Assembly (NCBI RefSeq): GCF_017639205.1
Contig: NZ_CP071139.1
Coordinates: 6,447,501-6,511,500 of the forward strand
Length of the DNA stretch: 64,000 nt
Reading direction: 5' to 3'
Origin: Streptomyces nojiriensis
Lineage (GTDB): Bacteria > Actinomycetota > Actinomycetes > Streptomycetales > Streptomycetaceae
In this document: positions 40,368 through 49,491 of the stretch, in pieces
How the letters are laid out: each line of letters begins with the position of its first letter
Position numbering within the stretch: position 1 is the stretch's first letter
Made by a program: the position numbers and the translations under genes
Notes under the pieces: model-generated
Database searches by the model: none
What the model was told of the DNA's origin: nothing
Seen by the model: only the letters and a program-made list of their open reading frames with translations

Positions 40368-42464
40368 ATGGACACCGACGGCACGCACGAGACGCGCCCA
40401 CCCCGGGTGGGGCACGTCCCGAAACCGGCTTCCCCGCCGTCCCCGGGTCTCCCCCCGAAGCCCTCGCACGCGCCGACGGCCGGCCCGACGCTGAGCGACT
40501 GGCTGCGCGTCCCGCGCTCCTCGGACGGGCCGGGCGTGTGGACGTACGGGCACGTGCCGCGGGCCGTCGAGGAGCCCGAGCGGACACCGACACGGCAGCT
40601 GATCAGCGGTGCGCTGATCTCGCTGCTGGCGGGGGCGCTCCTGTGGTCCCTGCTCTGGAACGGCTACCTGGGCGGCTTTTGGCTCTGGCCGCTCTACGCC
40701 TTCACCCCCGACGACTGGAACCACGACTCCTTCTCCGTGGTCACCTCCTACACCTGGTACGCCCTGGTCATCACGGCGCTCGCCGTCGGCTTCGGCCGCC
40801 TGGGCCGCTGGCCCGAGCTGCTCCGCAGGCTGATCGGGAGCCGCGCGCTGCGGGCGGCGCGGGCGGTGGTCCCGGCCGCCGGGCCCGAGGAGCAGGAAGA
40901 CGACCTCGCGCGGTGGCCGCAGTTGCGGGCCGCCGGGTTGGGGGAGGCTGCCGAGCGGTTGGAGGCCGAGGCCGGGGGTGGGCGGATGAATGACGTGGAC
41001 TACGCCCGGATCCGGCGGGCGTGGGATTCCGTACGCGTCGACCCCTCGCGGATGCGGGCCTTCGCCGACGCCGTCCGCGACAAGGGCGCCGGGGCCTGTG
41101 TGCACCCGTCCGGGGCGCGGGACCTGCCCGTGCGGGCCGCCCGGCACGATCTGCTGGCCCGGCAGGTGCTGCTGGGCACCGTCGAGGACGGCGCCCGCAA
41201 CCCGTACTCCCGCCGCGGCACCGCCCTCGCCCTCGACCCCGACGTGCTCGGCACCTCCCTGCTCGCCGTCGGGCCCTCCGGCACCGGCAAGACCCGGCGG
41301 CTGGTGCGGCCCGTCGTCGAGTCGCTCTCGCTCCAGGCCCTCGCCGGCCAGGCCGCCGTCGTCGCCGTCGGCGCGGCCGGCGCCCAGCTCGGGCCGGACG
41401 CCGCCTTCGACGTCGTCGTCCGGGTCGGCGATCCCGCCTCCGTCTACGACCTCGACCTCTACGGCGGCACCACCGACCCCGACGAGGCGGCCACCCTCCT
41501 CGCCGAGGCCTTCGTCGGGGACGTCCCCGGGATCGACGTACGCCGGGCCGCGACCGCCCTCGCCCAGCTCCTCGGGCCGTTCCGGGCGGCGTACGACCGC
41601 TTCCCGACCGTGCCCGAACTGCGCGAGCTGCTCGACCAGGTCCCCACCGCCTTCGACACGCTGCGCCGCGACCTCGCCGGGCAGCACGCCATGCTGCGCG
41701 AGCTCGACGCCCGGGCCCGCCAGCACGGGGCCCACGCGGACCCCGGTCCGGCCCTCGCCGACCGGGTGGCCCTGCTGGACCGGCCCGCCTTCGCCGGCTT
41801 CTTCGACACCACCGGCCAGGGCCGGCCGTTCTCGCTGCGCGCCCTGGAGCACCCCATCCGGGTCCGCGTGGACCTGCCCGAGCGCGGGCACGCCGACGCC
41901 TCCCGGATGCTGGCCCGGCTGCTGCTCGCCCAGTTCAACGCCGCCGCGGCCGCCCGCGCCGACCGCTCCCTCTTCGCCTTCCTCGCCTTCGACGACGCCT
42001 CCCACACCCTGACCGCCGAGACCGTGCGGGGCGTCCAGCGGCTGCGCTCGGCGCATGCGGGGGTCCTGCTCACGTTGCGCACGCTGGACGACGTACCGGA
42101 GGCGCTGCGGACACCGCTGCTCGGGGCGGTCGGCTGCCGGATGGCCTTCTCCGGGGTCACCACCTGGGACGGCAAGCGTTTCGCCGAGGCCTGGGGCACG
42201 GAGTGGGTGGAGACGCGGGACGTCACCCACCGCACCGTCTTCGCCGACCAGCCGCTCACCCGCCTGATGCACTCCTTCCGCAAGCTCGTCACCGGCAAGG
42301 CGGTCACCACGGACGCGGTGACCGTGCGCCAGGTGGAGCGGGAGCGGTGGTCCGCTTCGGACCTGGCGCACACGGTGCCGCCGGGGCACGCGGTGCTGTC
42401 GCTGACCTCGGTGCGCGGGGAACGGGCGGCTCCGCTGCTGGTCCGCCTGGCCGGAACGTCCTGA
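40368..42464 (+). CDS. Membrane-anchored P-loop ATPase, VirD4/TraG-like
   Basis: 698 residues. After a proline-rich cytoplasmic leader there are two membrane helices (LISGALISLLAGALLWSLLW and TWYALVITALAVGFGRL), then a cytosolic ATPase. Walker A is VGPSGTGKTRRLVRP near residue 303; the Walker B-like strand FAFLAFDDASHTL lies near residue 535, followed by LRSAHAGVLLTLRTLDDVPE. The two N-terminal helices plus this arrangement match type IV coupling proteins. No relaxase, conjugation or secretion genes are near it, and it sits between gabT and a PucR regulator, so the role is open. ATG 40368 was chosen because the frame upstream lies in gabT antisense. Confidence 0.82.
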   Translation: MDTDGTHETRPPRVGHVPKPASPPSPGLPPKPSHAPTAGPTLSDWLRVPRSSDGPGVWTYGHVPRAVEEPERTPTRQLISGALISLLAGALLWSLLWNGYLGGFWLWPLYAFTPDDWNHDSFSVVTSYTWYALVITALAVGFGRLGRWPELLRRLIGSRALRAARAVVPAAGPEEQEDDLARWPQLRAAGLGEAAERLEAEAGGGRMNDVDYARIRRAWDSVRVDPSRMRAFADAVRDKGAGACVHPSGARDLPVRAARHDLLARQVLLGTVEDGARNPYSRRGTALALDPDVLGTSLLAVGPSGTGKTRRLVRPVVESLSLQALAGQAAVVAVGAAGAQLGPDAAFDVVVRVGDPASVYDLDLYGGTTDPDEAATLLAEAFVGDVPGIDVRRAATALAQLLGPFRAAYDRFPTVPELRELLDQVPTAFDTLRRDLAGQHAMLRELDARARQHGAHADPGPALADRVALLDRPAFAGFFDTTGQGRPFSLRALEHPIRVRVDLPERGHADASRMLARLLLAQFNAAAAARADRSLFAFLAFDDASHTLTAETVRGVQRLRSAHAGVLLTLRTLDDVPEALRTPLLGAVGCRMAFSGVTTWDGKRFAEAWGTEWVETRDVTHRTVFADQPLTRLMHSFRKLVTGKAVTTDAVTVRQVERERWSASDLAHTVPPGHAVLSLTSVRGERAAPLLVRLAGTS

Positions 42465-42591
42465 CCCGCACCCCGACCCGTACGAGGTGGCAGAATCGAG
42501 GGGAGTCGTTCGTACGACACGGCGAAAACCGTCGGCGGTCTGCCTCCTGACCCTCCCCCTCGCCCCCTCCCGCTAAGGCCACTGGTAACCG

Positions 42592-44172
42592 ATGCCGCTC
42601 ACCCTCGCCTCACTCGTCCAGCACTCGGCGCTCAAGCTCAGCGTCCGGGCCGGGGAGGGCCGCCTCGACACCCCGGTGCGCTGGGCCCACGTCAGCGAGC
42701 TCGCCGACCCCGTCCCCTACATGGAGGGCGGGGAGCTGCTCCTGATCACCGCGATGAAGCTGGACGCGGGCGACCCCGAGGAGATGCGCGCCTACGTGCG
42801 CCGCCTCGCCGCGGCCGGGGTCGTCGGCATCGGCTTCGCGATCGGCGTCAACTACGAGGAGATCCCCGAGGCGCTGGTCGAGGCCGCGCGGAGCGAGGAC
42901 ATGCCGCTGCTGGAGGTACCGCGGCGGACCCCCTTCCTGGCGATCAGCAAGGCGGTCTCCGCGGCCCTCGCGGCAGACCAGTACCGGGCCGTCACCGCCG
43001 GCTTCGAGGCCCAGCGGGAGCTGACGCGCGCCGCGCTCTCCGTCGACGGCCCCACCGAGCTGCTGGTGAAGCTGGCCGCGCACGTGCACGGCTGGGCCGC
43101 GCTGTACGACACCTCGGGCGCGGTCGTCGCCGCCGCCCCCGACTGGGCCGCGCGCCGCGCCGCCCGGCTCACCCCCGACGTGGAACGGCTGCGGGAGCGC
43201 CCGGCGCCCGCGAGCGCCGTGGTCGGCGGCTCCGAGGACCGTGTGGAACTCCAGTCCCTGGGCACGGGCCGGCGGGCGCGCGGCGCGCTCGCCGTCGGTA
43301 CCGCGGCCCCGCTGGGCACGGCCGAGCGGTACGCCGTCCACTCCGCGGTCGCGCTGCTCACCCTCACCACCGAGCGCTCGCGCTCGCTGCACGACGCCGA
43401 GTCCCGCCTGGGGGCGGCGGTGCTGCGGATGCTGCTCGCGGGCGAGGCGGACCACGCGCGGTCCGTGGCCGGCGACCTGTACGGGGCCCTGCTGGAGGCA
43501 CCGTTCCGGATCGTCGTGGCCGAGCCGGCCCTGGCGGGGACCGCGCAGCCGGAAGGCCTGGCGCTGCTGTCCGACACGGTGGAGTCGGCGGCGGCCCGGA
43601 CCGGGGAGGCGCTGCTCGTCGTCCCGGAGGCGGGCCGGCTCGTGGTCCTGGCCTCCGACGGGGGCTCGGCCGTCCAGGCGTGCGTGGACCACGCCGAGGT
43701 GCTGGAGGCCCGGCGCGGCCGGGACGCGGCCGGTCCGGAGCCGGACGAACTGGTGGTCGGCATGTCCGCGCCGGCCGGACCGGGCGGTGTGGCGGCGGCC
43801 CTCAAGCAGGCCGACCAGGCCCTGGCCGTGGCCCGGCGCCGCGGCCGGCCGATGGTGGAGCACGAGGACATGGCGGCGGGCTCGGTCCTGCCGCTGCTGG
43901 CCGACGACGCCGTACGGGCCTTCGCGGACGGCACCCTGCGCGCCCTGCGGGAGCACGACGCGACCGGGCGCGGCGACCTGGTGGCCTCGCTCCAGGCCTG
44001 GCTCTCCCGACACGGGCAGTGGGACGCGGCCGCCGCCGACCTCGGCGTGCACCGGCACACCCTGCGCTACCGGATGAAGCGGGTCGAGGAGATCCTCGGC
44101 CGCTCCCTGGAGGACCCGGACGTCCGCATGGAACTGTGGCTCGCCCTCAAGGCGACCTCGACCCCGGCCTGA
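42592..44172 (+). CDS. PucR-family transcriptional regulator
   Basis: 526 residues. An N-terminal PucR sensor domain (residues 1-130, LASLVQHSALKLSVRAGEGR and GGELLLITAMKLDAGDPEEM) is followed by a central GGDEF-like/CdaR region. A C-terminal helix-turn-helix comes last (LQAWLSRHGQWDAAAADLGV, then HRHTLRYRMKRVEEILGRSL). Such proteins activate purine, GABA or amino-acid catabolic genes. It lies between gabT and an aldehyde dehydrogenase, so it is the natural candidate to switch on GABA use. It is co-oriented with the dehydrogenase 156 bases downstream. Confidence 0.92.
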   Translation: MPLTLASLVQHSALKLSVRAGEGRLDTPVRWAHVSELADPVPYMEGGELLLITAMKLDAGDPEEMRAYVRRLAAAGVVGIGFAIGVNYEEIPEALVEAARSEDMPLLEVPRRTPFLAISKAVSAALAADQYRAVTAGFEAQRELTRAALSVDGPTELLVKLAAHVHGWAALYDTSGAVVAAAPDWAARRAARLTPDVERLRERPAPASAVVGGSEDRVELQSLGTGRRARGALAVGTAAPLGTAERYAVHSAVALLTLTTERSRSLHDAESRLGAAVLRMLLAGEADHARSVAGDLYGALLEAPFRIVVAEPALAGTAQPEGLALLSDTVESAAARTGEALLVVPEAGRLVVLASDGGSAVQACVDHAEVLEARRGRDAAGPEPDELVVGMSAPAGPGGVAAALKQADQALAVARRRGRPMVEHEDMAAGSVLPLLADDAVRAFADGTLRALREHDATGRGDLVASLQAWLSRHGQWDAAAADLGVHRHTLRYRMKRVEEILGRSLEDPDVRMELWLALKATSTPA

Positions 44173-44328
44173 CCCGGGCAGGAGCGCGCACCCGGCCGGC
44201 CGGACAGTGACAAAGCGGCGAAGCGCGACGACCCGCCGCTCCATCAGGGACAAACGCCGAAACGCCCACGGAGTTCTACGGTGGAGTGGTCAGGACCCAC
44301 CGCACACTTCCGAAGGGCCGGGATTCGC

Positions 44329-45774
44329 ATGACTTCCACCCACGCCTTCTGGCTCGCCGGCCGCCAGGCCACCGGCGAGGACAGCTTCGACGTCCACTCC
44401 CCGTGGGACGGCCGCCTGGTCGGCACCGTCAGCGTGCCCACCGACGAGCAGGTCGAAGAGGCCGTGGCCGCGGCGTACGCCGTGACGGCGGAGTTCTCCG
44501 CGACCCCCGCCCACGTACGGGCCGCGGCCCTGGACCACGTGTCCAAGCGGCTCGCCGAGCGCACCGAGGAGATCGCACAGCTGATCTCCGCCGAGAACGG
44601 CAAGCCCGTCAAGTGGGCCCGCGGTGAGGTCGGCCGTGCGGTGTCCGTGTTCCGCTTCGCCGCCGAAGAGGCCCGCCGCTTCAACGGCGGAGAGGCCCAG
44701 CGCCTCGACACCGACGCCGGTGGTGTCGGCCGTCTCGCGCTGACCCGCCGCTTCGTCAAGGGCCCGGTCCTCGGCATCGCGCCGTTCAACTTCCCGCTGA
44801 ACCTGTGCGCCCACAAGGTGGCCCCGGCCATCGCCGTCGGCGCGCCGATCATCCTCAAGCCCGCCCCGGCCACGCCCCTGTCCGGGCTGATCCTGGGTGA
44901 GCTGCTCGCCGAGACCGACCTCCCGGCCGGCTCCTGGTCGGTCCTGCCGGTCGCCAACGAGAAGATGCCGGCCCTGGTCAAGGACGAGCGCCTGCCCGTC
45001 ATCTCCTTCACCGGCTCCGACACCGTCGGCTACGCCATCCAGCAGTCGGTGCCCCACAAGCACTGCACGCTGGAGCTCGGCGGCAACGCCGCGGCCGTCG
45101 TCCTGGACGACTGGTCCTCCGAGGCCGACCTCGACTGGGCCGCGACCCGCATCGCGACCTTCTCGAACTACCAGGCCGGCCAGTCCTGCATCTCCGTGCA
45201 GCGCGTGATCGCCGACGCCTCCGTCTACGACCGCCTCGTCGAGAAGGTCGTCGAGAAGGTCCAGTCCCAGGTCACCGGCGACCCGTCCGACTCGGCCACC
45301 GACGTCGGCCCGCTCGTCTCCGAGGCCGCCGCCCAGCGCGTCGAGTCCTGGGTCGACGAGGCCGTGGCCGGCGGAGCCAAGCTGCTCACCGGCGGCAAGC
45401 GTGCCGGTGCCTCGTACGAGCCCACCGTCCTGGCCCACGTGCCGGACGGCGTCAAGCTCGCCACCGAGGAGGTCTTCGGGCCGGTCCTGACGCTGAAGAA
45501 GGTCGAGAACACCGACGAGGCCTTCGCCGCCGTCAACGACTCGAAGTTCGGTCTGCAGACCGGCGTCTTCACGCGCAACGTCCAGACCGCGTTCCGCGCC
45601 CACCGCGAGCTCGAGGTCGGCGGTGTGATCATCGGCGACGCGCCGTCCTACCGCGCCGACCAGATGCCGTACGGCGGCGTCAAGCAGTCCGGTGTGGGCC
45701 GCGAGGGCGTCCGCTACGCGATGGACGACTACACGTACGAGCGGGTCCTGGTCCTGACCGGCCTCGACATCTGA
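44329..45774 (+). CDS. Aldehyde dehydrogenase, probable succinic semialdehyde dehydrogenase
   Basis: 481-residue NAD(P)-dependent aldehyde dehydrogenase, distinct in type from the other two. It has GIAPFNFPLNLCAHKVAPAI, LKPAPATPLSGLI, the base glutamate in LELGGNAAAVV and the catalytic cysteine in YQAGQSCISVQR. The GQSCIS motif is found in lactaldehyde/glycolaldehyde-like and related groups. Position after gabT and a PucR regulator suggests succinic semialdehyde to succinate, but sequence alone does not settle the substrate. ATG 44329 (MTSTHAFWLAG) is preferred to GTG 44281. A strong terminator follows. Confidence 0.88.
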   Translation: MTSTHAFWLAGRQATGEDSFDVHSPWDGRLVGTVSVPTDEQVEEAVAAAYAVTAEFSATPAHVRAAALDHVSKRLAERTEEIAQLISAENGKPVKWARGEVGRAVSVFRFAAEEARRFNGGEAQRLDTDAGGVGRLALTRRFVKGPVLGIAPFNFPLNLCAHKVAPAIAVGAPIILKPAPATPLSGLILGELLAETDLPAGSWSVLPVANEKMPALVKDERLPVISFTGSDTVGYAIQQSVPHKHCTLELGGNAAAVVLDDWSSEADLDWAATRIATFSNYQAGQSCISVQRVIADASVYDRLVEKVVEKVQSQVTGDPSDSATDVGPLVSEAAAQRVESWVDEAVAGGAKLLTGGKRAGASYEPTVLAHVPDGVKLATEEVFGPVLTLKKVENTDEAFAAVNDSKFGLQTGVFTRNVQTAFRAHRELEVGGVIIGDAPSYRADQMPYGGVKQSGVGREGVRYAMDDYTYERVLVLTGLDI

Positions 45775-45793
45775 TCTCGTACGGCCCAGAGCC

Positions 45794-45830
45794 GACGGCC
45801 GGAGCCTACTGTGCGGGGGCTCCGGCCGTC
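45794..45830 (+). terminator. Terminator after the aldehyde dehydrogenase
   Basis: GACGGCCGGAGCC (45794-45806) pairs perfectly with GGCTCCGGCCGTC (45818-45830) and is followed by CCCCTTTTCTCC. It closes the gabT-region transcription unit. Confidence 0.85.
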
Positions 45831-46124
45831 CCCCTTTTCTCCGGGCCCGGTTCGCCTCCGGGGCGCTGATGCCGGCTCCAGGACGCCGTACGTGCTCGGA
45901 ACCGCTCGTACCTCGCGGTTCCTCCGGGCGCTCGGCGTCCTTCGCCGGCGCGCCCCTTCGGCTCACCCGCCCGGGCGTAGCCGCGCCGCCGGGCCGGATT
46001 TCCCCCGCTCGGACGGCCCCGGCTTTTCCCGGCGGGCCGGAGAGGGTACGACTCACAGGTAGCACCGGCTGGTAACGCCGGTGGACCCCCGACTTCCGAC
46101 TTCGGCGGCGAGGTGAGTCCCCTC
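45831..46124. other. Intergenic region without recognisable gene
   Basis: About 290 bases between the terminator and the acyl-CoA dehydrogenase gene. I see no ORF with protein-like composition or ribosome binding site here, only GC-rich sequence and a short inverted repeat (ACCGGCtggtaacGCCGGT near 46062-46080) that could belong to the promoter of the next gene. Confidence 0.5.
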
Positions 46125-48059
46125 ATGTCCGCAACACAGCCCAAGGTGACCGAGCGCGAGGCACGGCAGGTCGCGGAGGCGGCCCGGGAACAGGACTGGC
46201 GCAAACCCAGTTTCGCCAAGGAACTGTTCCTCGGACGTTTCCGGCTCGACCTGATCCACCCCCATCCGCTCCCCGCCGACGAGGACGTCCGGCGGGGCGA
46301 GGCCTTCATGGCCCGGCTGCGGGAGTTCTGCGAGACCCGCATCGACGGGGCCCGCATCGAGCGCGAGGCGAAGATCCCCGACGAGACCGTGCGCGGTCTC
46401 AAGGAGCTCGGCGCCCTCGGCATGAAGATCGACCCCAAGTACGGCGGCCTCGGTCTCACCCAGGTCTACTACAACAAGGCGCTGGCCCTCGTCGGCTCGG
46501 TGAGCCCGGCCATCGGGGCCCTGCTCTCCGCCCACCAGTCGATCGGCGTGCCCCAGCCGCTGAAGATGTTCGGCACGCAGGAGCAGAAGGACGCCTACCT
46601 GCCCCGCTGCGCCACCACCGCCATCAGCGCCTTCCTGCTCACCGAGCCCGACGTGGGGTCCGACCCGGCGCGCCTGGCCACCACGGCGGTCCCGGACGGG
46701 GACGACACGTACGTGCTCGACGGCGTGAAGCTGTGGACGACCAACGGGGTCGTCGCGGACCTGCTCGTCGTGATGGCCCGGGTCCCGAAGTCCGACAACC
46801 ACCGGGGCGGGATCACCGCCTTCGTCGTCGAGGCCGACTCGCCCGGCATCACCGTCGAGCACCGCAACGCCTTCATGGGCCTGCGCGGCCTGGAGAACGG
46901 CGTGACCCGCTTCCACCGGGTACGGGTCCCCGCGGCCCAGCGCATCGGCGCCGAGGGCGCCGGGCTCAAGATCGCCCTGACCACGCTCAACACCGGCCGG
47001 CTGTCCCTGCCCGCCATGTGCGTCGGTGCCGGGAAGTGGTGCCTGAAGATCGCCCGCGAGTGGTCCGGCGTCCGCGAGCAGTGGGGCCGGCCGGTCGCGC
47101 GGCACGAGGCGGTCGGCGCCAAGATCTCCTTCATCGCCGCCACCACCTTCGCCCTCGAAGCGGTGGTCGACCTCGCCTCCCAGATGGCCGACGAGGACCG
47201 CAACGACATCCGCATCGAGGCCGCCCTCGCCAAGCTCTACGGCTCCGAGATGGCCTGCCTGATGGCCGACGAACTGGTCCAGATCCGCGGCGGGCGCGGC
47301 TTCGAGACCGCCGAGTCCCTGGCCGCCCGCGGCGAACGCGCCGTCCCCGCCGAGCAGATGCTCCGCGACCTGCGCATCAACCGGATCTTCGAGGGCTCCA
47401 CCGAGATCATGCACCTGCTGATCGCCCGCGAGGCCGTCGACGCCCACCTCTCGGTGGCGGGCGACCTCATCGACCCCGAGAAGGCACTCGGCGACAAGGC
47501 GAAGGCCGGAGCCCGCGCCGCCGGGTTCTACGCCCGCTGGCTGCCCAAGCTCGCCACCGGCCCCGGCCAGGTCCCCGGCACCTACCGCGCCTTCCACCCC
47601 TCCGGCCACCCCGACCTCTCCCCCCACCTGCGCTACGTGGAGCGCAGCGCCCGCAAACTCGCCCGCTCGACCTTCTACGCCATGTCCCGCTGGCAGGGCC
47701 GGATGGAGACCAAACAGGGCTTCCTCGGCCGGATCGTCGACATCGGCGCCGAGCTCTTCGCCATGAGCGCGGCCTGCGTCCGCGCCGAGCACCTGCGCGC
47801 CACCGGCGCCCACGGCCGCGAGGCCTACCAGCTGGCCGACGCCTTCTGCGAGCAGTCCAGGCTGCGCGTGGAGGAGCTCTTCGGCCGGCTCTGGTCCAAC
47901 ACCGACGACCTCGACCGCAAGGTGGTCGCGGGCGTCCTGTCCGGCACCTACACCTGGCTGGAGGAGGGCGTACTCGACCCCTCCGGCGAGGGCCCCTGGA
48001 TCGCGGACGCGGCGCCCGGACCCTCGACACAGAAAAACGTGCACCGCCCCATCCGCTGA
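46125..48059 (+). CDS. Acyl-CoA dehydrogenase, long form
   Basis: 644 residues, about 250 longer than the ordinary 380-400. The ACAD core is clear: AISAFLLTEPDVGSDPARLA (FAD/substrate contact), the segment KLWTTNGVVADLLVVMARV, and REQWGRPVARHEAVGAKIS. The FAD-binding RIFEGSTEIMHLLIAREAV lies near residue 430. The C-terminal extension of about 170 residues (YARWLPKLATGPGQVPGTY onward) is helical, like that of very-long-chain-type enzymes. ATG 46125 was chosen over GTG 46113 since GAGGTGAG lies before it. It is followed by a single hypothetical gene; the pathway partners are not adjacent. Confidence 0.9.
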   Translation: MSATQPKVTEREARQVAEAAREQDWRKPSFAKELFLGRFRLDLIHPHPLPADEDVRRGEAFMARLREFCETRIDGARIEREAKIPDETVRGLKELGALGMKIDPKYGGLGLTQVYYNKALALVGSVSPAIGALLSAHQSIGVPQPLKMFGTQEQKDAYLPRCATTAISAFLLTEPDVGSDPARLATTAVPDGDDTYVLDGVKLWTTNGVVADLLVVMARVPKSDNHRGGITAFVVEADSPGITVEHRNAFMGLRGLENGVTRFHRVRVPAAQRIGAEGAGLKIALTTLNTGRLSLPAMCVGAGKWCLKIAREWSGVREQWGRPVARHEAVGAKISFIAATTFALEAVVDLASQMADEDRNDIRIEAALAKLYGSEMACLMADELVQIRGGRGFETAESLAARGERAVPAEQMLRDLRINRIFEGSTEIMHLLIAREAVDAHLSVAGDLIDPEKALGDKAKAGARAAGFYARWLPKLATGPGQVPGTYRAFHPSGHPDLSPHLRYVERSARKLARSTFYAMSRWQGRMETKQGFLGRIVDIGAELFAMSAACVRAEHLRATGAHGREAYQLADAFCEQSRLRVEELFGRLWSNTDDLDRKVVAGVLSGTYTWLEEGVLDPSGEGPWIADAAPGPSTQKNVHRPIR

Positions 48060-48089
48060 CCTGCGATCATCGCCGGACGTCGGACAGAC

Positions 48090-48126
48090 GTACGAGGATG
48101 AGTACGAGTACGGGTACCCGTACGAG
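48090..48126. repeat. GTACGAG repeats at six-base multiples before the hypothetical gene
   Basis: GTACGAG occurs at 48090, 48102 and 48120, and GTACGGG at 48108, so the offsets are 12, 6 and 12 bases. TACGGGTACCCGTA (48109-48122) is a perfect palindrome. The cluster lies 25 bases before the start codon of the gene at 48151. Confidence 0.6.
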
Positions 48127-48150
48127 CACAGCGCGAGGCGGACGAGAACG

Positions 48151-49479
48151 ATGCCGACGGCCGAGGAAGACCGCACCAGCCGACGGCTGGCCTGGTGCGT
48201 GGCGCACCTGCTGCGCCACGCACCGGACCACGTCGTCACCGACATGATCGCCAGGCTGGACGAGCCCACCCGCAAATACCTGTGCCGGGACGAGTGGCTG
48301 TCGGCCTCGACCGTCACCCTGCTGCTGCGCCACGGCGGCGCGGCCGACCGGACCTTCATCGCGCGCAACCCCCGGGTCGTGGGCCGGCCGCTGCCCGGCC
48401 TGCCCGGACCCGCCCGCTACGCCCGCCGCCGCACACCGCCCGAACTCCTGCCGGTGCTGCGCGCCGAACTCGGCAGGGACCTCGGCGAAGGACCGCTCGA
48501 CGCGGCCGAGCTGGCCGGCCTGCTGCGCCGGCACGGCAGGCGCGGGCCGCGGGTACCGCTGGACATCCTGGCACTGCACCACCGGCCCGACCCCGAGCCG
48601 CTGCTCGCCGAGCACCTGCGCGAGCCGCTGCCCGCCGGCGCGGTCGAGGCCCTGCTGCTCGTCGCGAACCTGCCCCTGGAGACCGTCCACGCGTTCCTGG
48701 CCGCCCCGGCGGCGCCGCCGGACGCGCGCTCCTGGCACCGGCCCGCCGTCCGCGCCGTGCGGATGGGAGCGGTCACGCACGAGGAGCTCGTCACCCACGT
48801 CGCCCCCGCGCACCGGACCCTGCTGCTCGCCCGCCTCCCCGACACCCGCGGCCTGCGCTGGACCCTGCCCGAACAGGCCGGCATGCAGACGGCCGTCCTG
48901 CGGGCCCTGCGCCCGCTCGGGGACGACCCCCGGCTGTGGGCGGAGCTGCTGCGGCACGCCCCCGGCCACCGGGGCCCGCTGCCCGAGCTGGTCGCCGCCC
49001 TGGCCGACGGCACCGTGCCCGAGGCCGCCGACGCCGGTGCGCCCGGCCCCGACCTCGTCCGCGCGGTGCGCCACCTGGCCCCGACGGCCGCCGAGCCGTA
49101 CGGGGGCGTGGAGCGCGAGCTGGCCCTGGCGAGCCTCGCCGTGCCGATGGACAGCGTCGGGGAGGACATCCGCTGGGTGCGCGACTGCATCGACCGCGGC
49201 CTGCTCACCGGCCATGACGTGATCCGGCACAAGCTGCCGGCCTGCTGGGCGCTCGACCAGGACCACTGGCTCGGCGACGTGGACCACCCCGACCGGCACG
49301 ACCGCCCCGCAGCCGTCCTCGCCTCCCACGCCGAGGCCGACCAGCTCCTCGCCCTCGCCCTCGACGAGGACCCCGAGGCCTGGTGGAGCGTCGCCCGGAC
49401 GCTCCCGGAGTTCGCCGGAACGCTCCCGCACCTGCTTCTGCGGGTAACGGAAGGGGGCTCCGTGTCCGGCCGCTCATGA
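48151..49479 (+). CDS. Hypothetical protein, leucine-rich helical
   Basis: 442 residues, no signal peptide or membrane segment, rich in Leu, Ala, Arg and His. It appears to be built of short amphipathic helices (CVAHLLRHAPDHVVTDMIAR, AGAVEALLLVANLPLETVH), reminiscent of HEAT/armadillo-like arrays. I do not recognise a family and see no catalytic motif. It starts at ATG 48151, 91 bases after the acyl-CoA dehydrogenase, and ends 12 bases before dxr, so it may be read into dxr. A repeat cluster lies just upstream. Confidence 0.75.
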   Translation: MPTAEEDRTSRRLAWCVAHLLRHAPDHVVTDMIARLDEPTRKYLCRDEWLSASTVTLLLRHGGAADRTFIARNPRVVGRPLPGLPGPARYARRRTPPELLPVLRAELGRDLGEGPLDAAELAGLLRRHGRRGPRVPLDILALHHRPDPEPLLAEHLREPLPAGAVEALLLVANLPLETVHAFLAAPAAPPDARSWHRPAVRAVRMGAVTHEELVTHVAPAHRTLLLARLPDTRGLRWTLPEQAGMQTAVLRALRPLGDDPRLWAELLRHAPGHRGPLPELVAALADGTVPEAADAGAPGPDLVRAVRHLAPTAAEPYGGVERELALASLAVPMDSVGEDIRWVRDCIDRGLLTGHDVIRHKLPACWALDQDHWLGDVDHPDRHDRPAAVLASHAEADQLLALALDEDPEAWWSVARTLPEFAGTLPHLLLRVTEGGSVSGRS

Positions 49480-49491
49480 CTTGCGGCAACA

